Assembly (NCBI GenBank): GCA_016987375.1
Contig: PJRA01000297.1
Coordinates: 600,694 to 664,693, forward strand
DNA length: 64,000 bases
Reading direction: 5' to 3'
From: Brachionus koreanus
Lineage: Eukaryota; Rotifera; Eurotatoria; Ploima; Brachionidae
Positions 23,601 to 36,114 of this stretch are shown here, piece after piece (the first letter of the stretch is position 1; each line of letters begins with the position of its first letter). The translations under genes and the position numbers were made by a program. The notes beneath the pieces were generated by a model, which searched no databases, was not told the origin of the DNA, and saw only the letters and a list, made by a program, of their open reading frames with translations.

Positions 23601-26600
23601 CTAAAGTTGCCTGAAAATTATGAGTCGTATGCTTCGTTTGTAGAACGTGGCATTCATCCTTCATATGCTGACTTTTCAAAAAATTATCCAATAAAAAGTC
23701 AAAAATGTATTAGACTCATGGAAAAAACATTGTCTGCTTTGGCTTACTGGTCACCAATATTTGCTGACTGTGATTTCTTGCCATTGTTAATTTTTCCTTT
23801 TGTAAAATTGTATTTGAATAATCAGGTTGTTTGTTTTGAAATATGCGCCTCTTTTATAAGTAAATAACTTAAATTTAAAAATAAAAAATGAAAATTTTTT
23901 TTAATAGATAATTGGTGTCAACATTGGTTTGAATTTTTTCCAAATCCTCCTATGAATATATTGAACATGATTGAAAATTTGCTTTGTCATCATGACCGTA
24001 TTTTATTAGACCACTTTGTCAGATATCGAATAAGCTGCCAGGTAATTTTTAAATTGATTACTTTTCTTACATGCAAAACAATTCAATTAAATTTTCAATA
24101 ACTTAAAATGTTCATTTATTTAACTGAATTTTATGTCCCATGGACAAATTGAAATTTGAATAAATTTAAATAATTTGTTGCTATTTGAGACACCCAATTA
24201 GGCTTTGATTTTTTGTCATAATTAAATAAACTCAAGAGCATGATTTTTAGTAACTAAAAATTTTTATAAAAATCATGCATCCATTTAAGATATTTTTATT
24301 GAAAGCATTGATTTTTATTAAAACTAAAATATCAAATTTCATAATATTTTTTTGGAAATTATCTTCTATTCAGACAAATAATTTTTAAAGATTTTTAAGT
24401 AAAAAAAATTAAATTAGAAAACTTTAAAAAATAATTCTAAGAGGCTGAATCAGTTTTTTAAAAGATACAAAATCAAATGAAAACAAAATCATCATTTAAA
24501 ATAAAATCAGAATATTTATCATTTAAAAAATAGAGAAAATATTTTAAGAAATTATTTTTTGTAATTCCATTTTTAAACTAAAATACAAACATGGGTAGTT
24601 AAAAAAAAATTTTCTCTTTTTACTCTTCAAAATGAGTGTTCTTATTCATTTTACTAAATAGATTTAAAATTCTAACACCCGAGGATACTTTTAAAAACTC
24701 TACATCCCACCAATTTATTTGAATATCGAATCAAGCAATAAAAAATACTCAGACGTGTCTCAATAGTTTAAGCCTACTTAATAGTTTCATTTTTAGGAAA
24801 ATTTTTTAAAAAATTGCAAAAATTTTTGAAGCTTGTAACCCCCTCCCCAGGGTTTCATTTTTCAATTGATTAAAGTAAAAATTTTGTATTTCTGGATCAA
24901 TGACTAAAGGGAAACAAGAAAAAATCCTACAACTCTTAACGAAAGCTTTCTAAGCAAAAACGCAGAAAAAAACTACTTACCAAAATTCCAGTTAACTTGT
25001 TTTTAAACAATTTAATTTTGAAAAATTATTTCTTAGTTCTTTTAACTGAATTATATCATCTAAATAACACAATTATGAAAAAAAAATAAAAAAATCTTTT
25101 TTAATCCTAGCCAGAAAGAAAAAAAACTTTATTTTTTCTTTTTACATCATCCTCGCGGTGTTTACTGAATAAATGTAAATATTAAGTAAATAAGGTAAAT
25201 TGAATTGAAAATAACCTTCATAAATTTCATTTTCCTTTTATAATCATGTAGCTCACTACTGTATCAACAAATTCATTATAACCCTCAATTGTTTTCTCTT
25301 TGCTTCTAATTATCAAAAGCTTATTATCGTTTTTTAATTTTTTTAAGGTCACTATTTAATTTTGGGTTAAATAAAATCAAAGAAAGTATTTTCTTTTAGA
25401 GAGGTGTAGCTTTTTTGACTAGTAAATAAATTTAACAGGTTTAAAATGTAATAACTAATAGACCTGATTACCGTAATAAGTATTTATTTAACTACAATCG
25501 CCACAAAAAAGGGTTCAAATAAAACATATTTTCAAACATATTTTTCAGAATCTACTTTAATAATCAATAGATAAGTGATAAAGAAACAAAATGATGTGAT
25601 GAATGCTGCATTCAATTTAAGCAAAAAACTTTTAAATAAAATGGGTATAAAAAAAAATTAGCGTAGGAAGAAATAGATTTTAATGCATCATTTATATTTA
25701 GTTAATTGCTTATTAAAATTGGCAAAGAAATTAAAAAAATTGTGACACTTGAACTTGATTTCTCACTGATTAAAATCACTTGAAGATTTATTTAATATTT
25801 TTGAATAAAAAAATACTCAAGAAAAAAATTTTATTTTTTATTTTTTTATATAATAATTTAACTTTCAATTAGATATATGGTTGGTGTTTGTTAGAGACAG
25901 TTTTTTCAGAAGTTTTCAGTAAAGCTGAATGGCAAATCTTGATGGACAATGTTTTGAGTCAACATCCAGGTTTTTTGTTGTACCTAACAGCAGCATACTC
26001 AATATGTAATAGAAGCGCTCTCATCCAAGTAAAGGATATAGATGATGCAAAATATTTTTATAGACACCGTAATCCGGTTAGCGTGCATCATTTAATATCC
26101 GAAGCTCATAAAATGAAAAAAACAACCCCAAGTGATATTGATCCATACAAAATTTTGCAAAACTTTCAGCCGCTTACTAAAGGCACATATCCTGTTTTTA
26201 ACAAGCAGCCAAAATTTATAAATGATTATCAATTGATTGAAAAAACTCGAATACTTCAAGATGAAATTCAATATTTAAAGGAGCGCGATGCGCATTTGGA
26301 ATCTCATAAGTTGTCCGAAGGTAGAAAACTTGAAAATGAATACATGCTCAAACAGATGCTATGGGACAGGGCTGTCAATGCAAAGCAAAATAATTATTAT
26401 AAGCAAAACGTAATGGAATATGAAAGAAAAAATATGCAAAGAGGACAGCAGTTGTTAAGTGAACAACAGAACAGCTTTGAAAAATCTAAATTGAACCCAT
26501 CAAAACTTAATAAAATTACAGTTGGCGGTGAACCAACTGTTTTCAAAGACCGTGATGGACATACATTATTTAATAAGATGAAAAAAATTGATGAAAATTT

Positions 26601-26998
26601 TGATGAAATTCAAAATACAATTAGTCAAAAGACGAATAGAACTCAAGATTTGTTTGAAAACCAAGAGTTGGAAGACGAATTAGATATTTCAAATGATGAA
26701 GATTTTAAAAAAATTGAATCGGAACTTAAAACTAATCGGGCTAATGCTATTTTGGAAAAGTGTGATACCAGGCCCGAAAATTCGCCAGATTATTCCAATT
26801 CTTCATTATGTAATTTAAATTAAAAAAAGCTATTTTTGCATAATTCCAAGTAATTAAAATTTCCTATTTTTAGTTAGTTTAGACCGAGGACGTAATGATA
26901 TTGAGGAAAAAGAACGAGAAACGCTTAAAAGAATTTACGAAATTAGACAAACTTTGGCACTTCAAGCTCGCTCAAACATTAACTCAAGAGCGTTTTGA
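20667..26998 (+). CDS. TBC1D31: TBC1D31 (WDR67)-like WD40 and TBC-domain centriolar-satellite protein
   Basis: Six exons, all GT-AG with phases that close: 20667-20737, 20785-21399, 22985-23859, 23908-24041, 25873-26809, 26874-26998. The product is 918 aa. The N-terminal half is WD40 repeats (RFLACDLHGTIYVFDLNYN, VGWMKGHEKAIVSLSVHP, AQLWDLKTFECKQKL, NDGKILAVGS). The TBC domain follows: EYPSRYRMFIWKVLLKLPEN, LSALAYWSPIFAD, then NNWCQHWFEFFPNPP across exon 3/4. A long Gln/Glu/Lys coiled coil follows in exon 5 and a basic C terminus in exon 6 (SLDRGRND...). The order and many stretches match vertebrate TBC1D31, a centrosome/centriolar-satellite protein linked to ciliary trafficking and PKA control. 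The Arg finger typical of active RabGAPs is not evident, as in the family. Two introns exceed 1.5 kb; the others are 47-64 bp. Confidence 0.88.
21400..22984. other. TBC1D31 intron 2, with repeats
   Basis: A 1,585-bp intron without a gene. It holds copy 2 of the 7325-7465 repeat (about 22010-22125) and an inverted repeat, TTATGTGATCAA at 22141-22152 and TTGATCACATAA at 22185-22196, able to form a hairpin with a ~32-nt loop. The rest is A/T simple sequence. Confidence 0.5.
24042..25872. other. TBC1D31 intron 4, with a LINE 3' end
   Basis: A 1,831-bp intron without a gene. It contains the LINE tail at 24128-24175, a GC-rich patch (gtaaccccctccccaggg) near 24836, and a 'cttaccaaaattccagtta' motif near 24975 resembling the 12665-12710 repeat. 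Confidence 0.5.
24128..24175 (-). mobile_element. LINE 3' terminus (same family as 18241-19870)
   Basis: On the minus strand the sequence reads CAATTTGTCCATGGGACATAAAA and runs into an AAATAAATG-type tail. This matches the end of the LINE at 18289 (CATTTTGTCCATGGGACTTAA). Only some tens of bases are present, so it is a severely 5'-truncated insertion. Confidence 0.6.
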
Positions 26999-28061
26999 TT
27001 TTTTTGATTTTATCACTAATAAATTAGCTAATTATTGATAGATTTAGGCCGGATTGGTTTTTTCGACCTTTTTTGTTTACTTTTTTGGTTAATTTTTTTC
27101 AATAAAAAAATTAATTCATTATAAAATTTTTTTTAATCAAATCTAAAATCCAAAAAATCTTAAAGAAAAAATTTTTAATTTTATTGACAAAAATGAAGCA
27201 GAAGAGGTCAAAAAAACTTTCTGATCTTTGAGTGTTAATTTAAATTTAAAAAAAAATTGATTGTTTAATGCTGCATAAAAATCAACTAATTCACAAACAA
27301 TGAAAAAAGTTTTTTCTTTGATATTTTCAGCTCGAATAAAATTTTAAAATAAAAATAAATTATAATTTAAAAAAAAGGCAGTCACAAATTCCTAACGAAA
27401 ATCTAGTTAAAAAAATTTATTCCTAATTTTAAAATCACAAAAATGTGTTTTATTATTAATTATAAAATCAATCAAGCATCTAATTGATTTGCTATTTAAA
27501 TGAGTTATTTTATAAGAAATTTAAATTTAAGAATTCGAAAATTAATTTTTTTCGCGGACGGTGCTGGATTGAGACATGGTTGTAAGAACGGTGCAAATTG
27601 TACAACAGAAAGAACAATAGACAACCAAAATTTTTTAATGCTTTAACTGGAATAATCAATGAAGGTTATGGTCAAATATTTTTTCATTATGTTTTTTAAC
27701 TAAATTTTTAAGCAAATAAATTTTATTAGCCCATGTTAATTATAACTGGTATTTACTAAATCCTAATCCTTTAGACTAAAGAGATTTTTATGAATTTGCG
27801 ATTTAGATTAATCGAATAAAATAAGTCTATTATTGAATTGAATTATCATTTTAATTTTTGTAGCGTCAGACCCTTAAATAAATAAATATAAATATTTCAG
27901 TATTTTATGTTCAAACTCTATTTTTAATTTTGCTTCCATAATAACACTCAGCAAAAAAAAATGAAAAAAATTTTCTTATAATAAATTAGAATTAATGCAA
28001 ATATTTGTATATTAATTTCTAAAGCGTTCTTTATTTTTAGCTTATTATTCTAAAATTTAAA
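26999..28061. other. Intergenic region between TBC1D31 and GPI
   Basis: Mostly A/T. A short GC-enriched, coding-like patch at 27546-27645 (plus strand) reads ADGAGLRHGCKNGANC and continues TTERTIDNQNFLML before a stop. No flanking exon or family could be recognised. The rest holds the TBC1D31 3' flank and the GPI upstream region. Confidence 0.4.
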
Positions 28062-29808
<1,747 letters not shown>

Positions 29809-31769
29809 AATGAAAATTATTTTGACAAGTAGATTTGCTCAATTGGTAGAATTTACCTTTTTAAAGACTTAAATTAAATTATTTTATTTAAATTCAAAAT
29901 AAAAAGTTGCGTAGTCCTCTATTTAAATTAAGAATAAATTTTTTAGCTCTAAATTTTTTTTCTACTAAAAAATACAAAGCATTGTGTTTAAATTTGAATA
30001 AAGTTATTTTAAAGTTAGCTTGCGTTTCTGAAAGCTGCGCTAGAGCAAATTCTTTCTTAGTCGGCAAAAAATTGATGCTACACTAAATTTCCTCAATAAA
30101 TCTTAATGTGATATTTCTTTTTTAGATGTCAGAAAATATTAATAGTAGATAATATTGATTTCACATTAAAAATCTTATCATTAGAACATTAATTTTAATT
30201 TTTAATAGTATAAATAGCATGTTGAAAGTTGGAAAAATATTCTAATGGACTTATTCAAAATTGGCACGTATGTTTTCAAAAATAAATCAATTAAGTATTA
30301 GCTATGCTATTTTTTTTCAATATTTTACCTTTTTTTTAATTAAAGATTTGAGAAAAAAAAGGTTTAGAATTTTTTGTCTTAATAATTCAAATTTGCATTA
30401 TAATTGAGATCAATTTGAAGAATGTTAATGGTTAAAAGAATATATTTTTTTGTTCGAAATACAACTTAAAAAATTATAAATTTTTTTTGATAAGGTTATT
30501 TTTTATCATAATTAATGTAGTTTTTGTAAATTAAGACTTCTTTAAATTAAATTTAGTGGTGAGGAAAATTATGGGCATAAAAAACAGAAATTCTTTCTTT
30601 CCTAAATAATCAAAATACATACAAACAAATTTAAATTCACAAATTTCAAACACATAATTTTCATAACACATAAATTTGAATTTAAAAAACTTAGTTTTAT
30701 GAAAGTCAATTGAAAATACCAAACCAAGTGTTTTGCGATGCATGACAACCAGCAAGGCGAATTAAATTAAGAAATGGTTTATTTGACTTCATTTATTAGA
30801 TAAAAGAGGACAGCTTTGCGAAGAAAATTTATAAAACCTGACATACCAAATAAAAGAGGTGGATAAAAACTGTATTTTTAAAATAAAATCAATTAAGACA
30901 TAAATAAGCTGATATTAACAAAGGTTGAGATTAGCATTTGACAGACGAGTTTGAAAAAATAGTGTTTTTGGAATGTATAAATAGGAAATGATAATGTCAA
31001 CAAATTCTCCATCATCAGACAAAAAGGTTGATACATCTCTTAAAAAAACATTAATTTAAAAAAAAATGAAGACTAAATTTTGGAAAATGGGTTCTATAAA
31101 ACTAAATTTTTCAACTATAATTGTTTCCTTTAGGTATAAGTTAATTTTGAACAACTCTCACATTTTGATTATTAATATCTCTAGCTTAAAATTTGATGAA
31201 TGTTCGTTTTTTTTAATTTAGTTTTGATTAAGAAGAATGTATGACAAACTAAGTTTGTTTAATGAAAAATTTGATAAAATAAATAAAATATTTCAAAAGA
31301 ATTTGTTTATCAATTCAATTTAGAGAAATAAAAATAAAATTGTGATTTAAATTTTTTTTTAAATCTTAATGAAATTTAATAACAGTTTTTTATTCTAATA
31401 TAAAAGGTTTTACAGATATTTAGAAATGTATTGAATCTCTATTCCTTCATGAATATTTTTTCTAAAAACAAAAAAGAGCCTTGATATTTTTTACCAAATT
31501 TCAATTAGAAATACTTTGAATAAAATCAAAATTTTTATTCAATTTAAATTCATGAAAAAAATTTTTAATTGACCTTGTAAAGCCATTTCAATAAAATTTA
31601 ATAAACCCAATTACCTTTTTTATTTGAATTTGATTATTTTTACTTTTAAAATTTATTTCATAAAATTGAGTATTTTTTTATTGAAAAAATATTTTGAAAA
31701 AAAAATGGTCCGAATAGCATGAACCTTGATTTGAAGCCTAAAGTACTGTATGGTCTTAGTGATATGCCT
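29809..31769. other. GPI 3' flank, AT-rich intergenic region
   Basis: No gene. At ~29833 the string TTTGCTCAATTGGTAGAA resembles a tRNA A-box/D-arm half, but no complete tRNA can be folded, so it may be a SINE or tRNA relic. An antisense 74-codon ORF at 30531-30755 is Phe/Lys-rich noise. A 21-codon frame, MSTNSPSSDKK..., at about 30997 is not supported. Confidence 0.35.
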
Positions 31770-31968
31770 TAACACTAAAAAGCCCGGTTGTTTTATTGCA
31801 AAATTAATGAATAAAATTATCCAGAGGAATAAGTTAAAAGATAAAATAGTTTTTTTTTTTAGTTTCAAAAAGCCATTTATTTTCAAAAATTTGTTTCTTT
31901 AAGAAAATATATTAAGTTACAATTTTTAAAATAGGGTCAATTTGACCCACCGGGCTTTCTAGTGTCAA
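31770..31968. mobile_element. piggyBac-like MITE (TTAA-type)
   Basis: The left end is TTAA|CACTAAAAAGCCCGG and the right end CCGGGCTTTCTAGTG|TCAA, giving ~15-bp terminal inverted repeats flanked by TTAA and a one-base-changed TTAA. The element is ~199 bp. Next to the right TIR is the palindrome GGGTCA-ATT-TGACCC. It has no coding capacity; the antisense ORF across it is spurious. TTAA target sites are diagnostic of piggyBac. Confidence 0.7.
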
Positions 31969-32689
31969 AGAGTAAATTTCCTATCTTTCATGAAATAGGT
32001 TTTGTGTCACTTTAAAATGTTTGTGTAATTTACTTTGAGTAAAAACAAACTGCTATATTTTTTCTAAAATTAGTTGTTGTTTTGGCTTACTTGTTAAAAA
32101 TTTTATGAATTAACTATTCGCCTTCTCTTTAACTGAAGAGTTTCATGGTTTTGTGCATTGTACGAATATATGTTTTGATTGGAAAATATTTGATGACTTT
32201 GAGGATCTTGTTTTGAATCTTTTGGTTCCTACATTTACTTTAATAAAGCATTAATCGAAAGTCGGATTAAACCATTTTGTAAAAAAAAAAGTTTTTAGTA
32301 CTTAACTTCATAATTTCTAGCTTTTAAAAAAGAAGCATCTTGTTTTTTATTTTTTGGAATGACTACTTGGACTACTTGGAATTCTATAGGTCTTTCGACT
32401 GATAAACTATTTCTATAGACCACCTGATCTTTATCCTAAAAATTCATTTGAGAAGCTTAAAACTTAGGACAACTTCATCTATTTTTTTAACAAAGCTTTA
32501 TGTCAAAACATGTTTCTAGGTCGGAAAATACCTCCGTTTTTTAGAATTAAAACCAGAGTTGGTCAAAAATTAAAATATAAAGTCAAAGTCTGACTTTCAG
32601 AATGATATTCTGATTTCACCCAGTACTAATACTTATTATTCTGAAATTTCCATTTGACAACTAAACTTACCAACCAAGTACTTTGTTTT
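31969..32689. other. AT-rich spacer
   Basis: Sequence between the MITE and the hAT-like remnant. No gene or repeat copy could be supported. Slightly GC-richer stretches near 32150-32280 and 32480-32620 may be old transposon pieces. Confidence 0.3.
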
Positions 32690-32951
32690 CAGCTTTCCAA
32701 AAACGAAATTAAAAAACTCGTGTGACGTTAAATTAGATGTTTTGAAAAAAGAATATCAATATTATGAGGATATTGAGTATGATGCTGATATTGATGTAAA
32801 AGAATTTTGGACAAAAATGAATTTTTCTATTCCTGGGATGTTTAATTTTGCAAAAAAAACTCTTTACAACATCAGACTAAATCGTTCAAAAAACTTAGAA
32901 ATATTAACAATGATTAAGTTTAATTTAAAAACATTAAAATTTGAAAACTAA
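32690..32951 (+). mobile_element. hAT-like transposase C-terminal (dimerisation) remnant
   Basis: After an acceptor-like ttttcag the frame is open to 32951. It reads YDADIDVKEFWTKMNFSIPG, then MFNFAKKTLYNIRLNRSKN. The pattern 'D-x-x-x-F/Y-W-x-x-x-x-x-x-x-P-x-L/M-x-x-x-A-K-x-x-L' is that of the hAT C-terminal dimerisation domain, but the expected downstream 'S-x-x-E-R-x-F-S' is missing. The catalytic part is absent, so it is a remnant. Confidence 0.4.
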
Positions 32952-33109
32952 ATTTTAAAAAATATTTTATTTATAATAAAAATTTATTTTAAAATGTTAA
33001 TTTTTACTAAAAAATTTGTAAATAGATCAATCTATTTTTCCTGAATCCAGCTTGACAACTTAGTAATTTATTATTTAGATCACACTATCTTTCTCGTTTA
33101 TGATCTTTT

Positions 33110-33370
33110 ATAGAGAAGCTTGTCAGCAAAGTATGGGAAAGATACCGGTCTGTTTGAGGAAGGACCGTCAGATGGCTAATTTTTTTTTGGTATTATTATG
33201 ACTTAAGATCTCTTCCATTCTTTAGGAATATGTTCTAGCTTAACTGAGTATTTGAAAAGCGAATGTAAATTTTTAGGTGTCTTGAAAAGAAAGTTTTAAA
33301 GTACTTTGTTTGAAAAACTGTCGAAGCTGCTAGATTTTTCAAGTTTGTTATTTCCCTATGTTTATAGCTA
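33110..33370 (-). mobile_element. Degenerate LINE RT core fragment
   Basis: The minus strand around 33245-33115 reads LEHIPKEWKRSxVIIIPKK, then NRPVSFPYFADKLL. This matches the LINE RT motif order 'G-x-x-P-x-x-W-K-x-x-x-I-x-P-x-x-K' followed by 'N-Y-R-P-V/I-S-L-L-P'. In-frame stops are present. Upstream sequence to about 33370 appears to be the same copy in a shifted frame. Confidence 0.55.
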
Positions 33371-33495
33371 AGCAAAAAAAATTATATCCTAGTCAAGTAA
33401 CTAGTGATATTTTTTATTTCTAATTTCTATTTTTTATATAAAATAATCAGTTTTTAGTTTTTATTTGTTTAATTTTTTGTTTTTGTTTTGTCCAA

Positions 33496-35670
33496 ATGAA
33501 GCCTCAAGGAAACAAATATACTCAATTCCTTACTAATTTAAACCAACTTGATCTGGAAATTGAGGCGAAAGAATCAAACGCTGAATCTCCAAATTTACTC
33601 CAATCGGATCTGAATTACCAGGACTACCAAGAGTTTCTTAGTGATTTAACTCAAAATCTAAACAAAAAAACAAAGGAAGAAGAGTTACCTGTACCACAAG
33701 TTGAGTTTACTTCGGTCAAAACCAAAGGTATTCTCAGAAAAACGGATAGCACGACCAGCATTGGCAAAAGTCGACGAAGCATCATCATCAATACTGCTAA
33801 GAATCAACTGAAAGAGTATGAGCCCGAATATCGCAATCTTTATTTCAAAGAAAAAGAAAGGTTTTATCCCAAAGTTCCGCAATCAAGTGAAAAAAAATCA
33901 GACCAAAAATTTCAAACTAACAAAATAACAGATGAAAAAAATGCTCCAACGACAGAACAAATTAAATCTGTAAAGACAAATACTAAATATGAGAGTGAAA
34001 GTTGTCAGGGTTTAAAATTAAGCAAAGAGAATTTTTTGAAATTTATTGAAATTCTTGACACGCAAGTAAAATTACTTATTGAAACGAATGAAAAAAATAA
34101 ATCAGTATCAAATTTTATAAACGAAATAGAGGCATTTAATGTGCTCGAGCAAGGCGTCTTGCAGTTTCCTGATGAAACAATTGAAAATCTTGATCTTATT
34201 CTCTATTGGATTTTTATGCGCATGCAAGAAATAAATCCTTTTTTTTTCTACAAAGTACTTGGCTATCTTAACATATTGTTCAATTATTTGAACAAAAATA
34301 ACATTGGAATAAGTGACTATCATGGCGAATTGATAATACCAAATTTGATTGAAAATTTTTCCGACTCTAGACCTTACATTCAACCAGCAATATCTCTTCT
34401 AATTCGGCAATTGAGCATATGTTATGATGACAGAAAAATTTTCAAACATTTAATGGATCACATAAAATCAAGTAATGACACTATTCGAATCGAATGCCTC
34501 GATGAGATTAATTTTTTTCTGAGCACTTTTTACATGGAATCTTATGAGCCAGAAAAAACTTTGAATGAAATAGCAAGTCTAATCGAGGACACCAATAAGA
34601 CAATAGTTTCAAGTGCCATGACTATTATAGCAGTTTGTTGTTTAAAATATGGCGATGAAGCTTTAGATTACATTAACAATTATGATTACATTCCGATGAT
34701 AAAGCGTCATTTAAAAGCCAACTACGAACTTATCAGTGATTTGGCGAAGCAAAAGTTTTCAATTGACGCCCAAGTTTCAATTGTTTTTAAATACATAACT
34801 GAAAAATGTAATGCAATTGATGAGGATATAAAGATATTTGCTAATAAAGACAAAATTAAAGACTATGTTGAAATGGTAAATGATCAAATTGTTGAGAATT
34901 CTGTTAATGCGCTTCTAAATTTGGGTTTGTTTTTGTTTGATGAAAAAAAATATGTGTTGCTAGAAGACCATGTAGATGACTTGGTTAAAAATTGTAGTAT
35001 TTCATTGAATAAAGTATTGATTGAATATTCTACAAATAGAGATTCGCTTATCTTGAATGATTTCATTCAGACCATTTTTTTGACTGTATCACAATTGTTT
35101 GTCAAAGAACTTGGTAAATTGGCTAGTGTTGGAAGTTTGAAAATGTTCATGTTTAGCTTGGTTATTGGCAAAAAAATTATCAGCAAAAAGGACGAAAAAC
35201 TGGCCAGAATTGATTCAGTTTTTAGAAATTTGGTCTTGCACTCTGATGAAACGGGTTGTTTGATTGCTTTGTTCAGAGTTTTAAGCGATTGTTTGAAGAA
35301 AGAAAATTATATGCAAGAATTTAGCAATTATATAGTAAATGTTACTCTTTTTAGACTTAAAGGAATTGAATTTAGCAAGATAGATGAAAAAATGAATGAA
35401 AAGTTACAAAAATTAAATAATGATTTTGTAGAAAAATTAGACCCTGTTTTAATTCTAAATGAAATTCATAAATTTTTGGAGAAAAATTCCTCATTAAACA
35501 CTGACTTGAATGCGGACTTAATAGGAACAGCTGTAAACGCACTTTTGCAAGATCTTGTAACATTTTATGGCCCAGAAATTTTTGATTTTCTAGATGAAAA
35601 AGTTGTTGCCAGAAAAAGTCAACTAAGAGAAAAAATTTACCAAAATATTAATCAAATAAATAATGAATAA
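33496..35670 (+). CDS. XMAP215/CKAP5-like protein: single TOG domain plus C-terminal region only
   Basis: A single-exon 724-aa protein. Residues 1-165 are low-complexity and charged, with a GILRKTD segment. About 175-420 is a HEAT/TOG array: NLDLILYWIFMRMQEINPFF, GELIIPNLIENFSDSRPYIQ, RIECLDEINFFLSTF. This order (Leu-rich 'W-x-x-x-R-x-x-x-x-N-P' helix, then 'I-P-x-L-x-x-x-x-x-D-x-x', then 'R-x-E-C-L-D-E') resembles the C-terminal TOG domain of XMAP215/ch-TOG. Residues 450-724 resemble the helical CKAP5 C terminus (LIALFRVLSDCLKKENYMQ, LDPVLILNEIHKFLEK). Full CKAP5 has five TOG domains and ~2000 residues, so this is a half-length homologue. Either it is a diverged retrogene-like paralogue or CKAP5 is reduced here. 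It is expected to act on microtubules. The LINE remnant just upstream is compatible with retroposition. Confidence 0.6.
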   Translation: MKPQGNKYTQFLTNLNQLDLEIEAKESNAESPNLLQSDLNYQDYQEFLSDLTQNLNKKTKEEELPVPQVEFTSVKTKGILRKTDSTTSIGKSRRSIIINTAKNQLKEYEPEYRNLYFKEKERFYPKVPQSSEKKSDQKFQTNKITDEKNAPTTEQIKSVKTNTKYESESCQGLKLSKENFLKFIEILDTQVKLLIETNEKNKSVSNFINEIEAFNVLEQGVLQFPDETIENLDLILYWIFMRMQEINPFFFYKVLGYLNILFNYLNKNNIGISDYHGELIIPNLIENFSDSRPYIQPAISLLIRQLSICYDDRKIFKHLMDHIKSSNDTIRIECLDEINFFLSTFYMESYEPEKTLNEIASLIEDTNKTIVSSAMTIIAVCCLKYGDEALDYINNYDYIPMIKRHLKANYELISDLAKQKFSIDAQVSIVFKYITEKCNAIDEDIKIFANKDKIKDYVEMVNDQIVENSVNALLNLGLFLFDEKKYVLLEDHVDDLVKNCSISLNKVLIEYSTNRDSLILNDFIQTIFLTVSQLFVKELGKLASVGSLKMFMFSLVIGKKIISKKDEKLARIDSVFRNLVLHSDETGCLIALFRVLSDCLKKENYMQEFSNYIVNVTLFRLKGIEFSKIDEKMNEKLQKLNNDFVEKLDPVLILNEIHKFLEKNSSLNTDLNADLIGTAVNALLQDLVTFYGPEIFDFLDEKVVARKSQLREKIYQNINQINNE

Positions 35671-35719
35671 TAAAATTTTTTAAAGATAAAATATTTTTTT
35701 TTATCATTTTTTTATCATT

Positions 35720-36070
35720 AACATACAGTGCTTTTATAAAATGTCCAGAATCCACTAAATTACGTAATTTTACATTATTTATGGTAAGCTTATGTAAGCT
35801 TACATAATCTTACATTAATTTTAGTTGGTTAGAACATATAATTTTACATAAATTACGTAAGCTTACATTAAAATACGTAAATTTTGGTAAAACCATCACA
35901 TAATGCTTACGGCCAAAAAAATCAGGTTTTTGGTAAGAAAAATGTAAAAATTTTACATTTTTCAATAAAATTGAAATAATTTTATTCTGAAAAAATAATA
36001 CAAACTCAATATTGCTTACCATTTCTTACTTAATTTTACGTAAAATTAAACAATTTTTGGTAAAATTTTG
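35720..36070. repeat. Palindrome-rich repeat cluster (TTACGTAA / GTAAGCTTAC)
   Basis: A 350-bp stretch is packed with near-palindromes: ATTACGTAAT, GTAAGCTTATGTAAGCTTAC, TTACGTAAGCTTAC, TTTTACGTAAAA, plus repeated TTTTGGTAAAA/TTGGTAAG. It starts with TACAGTGCTTTTATAAAATG, which resembles a Tc1-like terminal end (TACAGTG...). No matching opposite end was found. It may be a MITE-like element or a decayed satellite. No protein is encoded. Confidence 0.5.
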
Positions 36071-36114
36071 TTCTTAATTCTTAATTTTGAAAATAAAAAT
36101 AATAAAAAAAATCA

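Noticed and set aside
29833..29856. tRNA gene suggested by GCTCAATTGGTAGA
   Set aside because: Only the D-arm half is present; no acceptor stem, anticodon loop or T arm can be matched.
30531..30755. Antisense 74-codon ORF
   Set aside because: Phe/Lys/Met-rich translation of A/T sequence with no motif and no splice context.
30970..31060. Small gene with TATAAATA and MSTNSPSSDKK...
   Set aside because: The TATA-like string is only about 15 bp from the ATG, and the frame is 21 codons; not supportable.
31653..31886. Antisense 77-codon ORF
   Set aside because: Runs across the piggyBac-like MITE boundary and has no protein-like composition.
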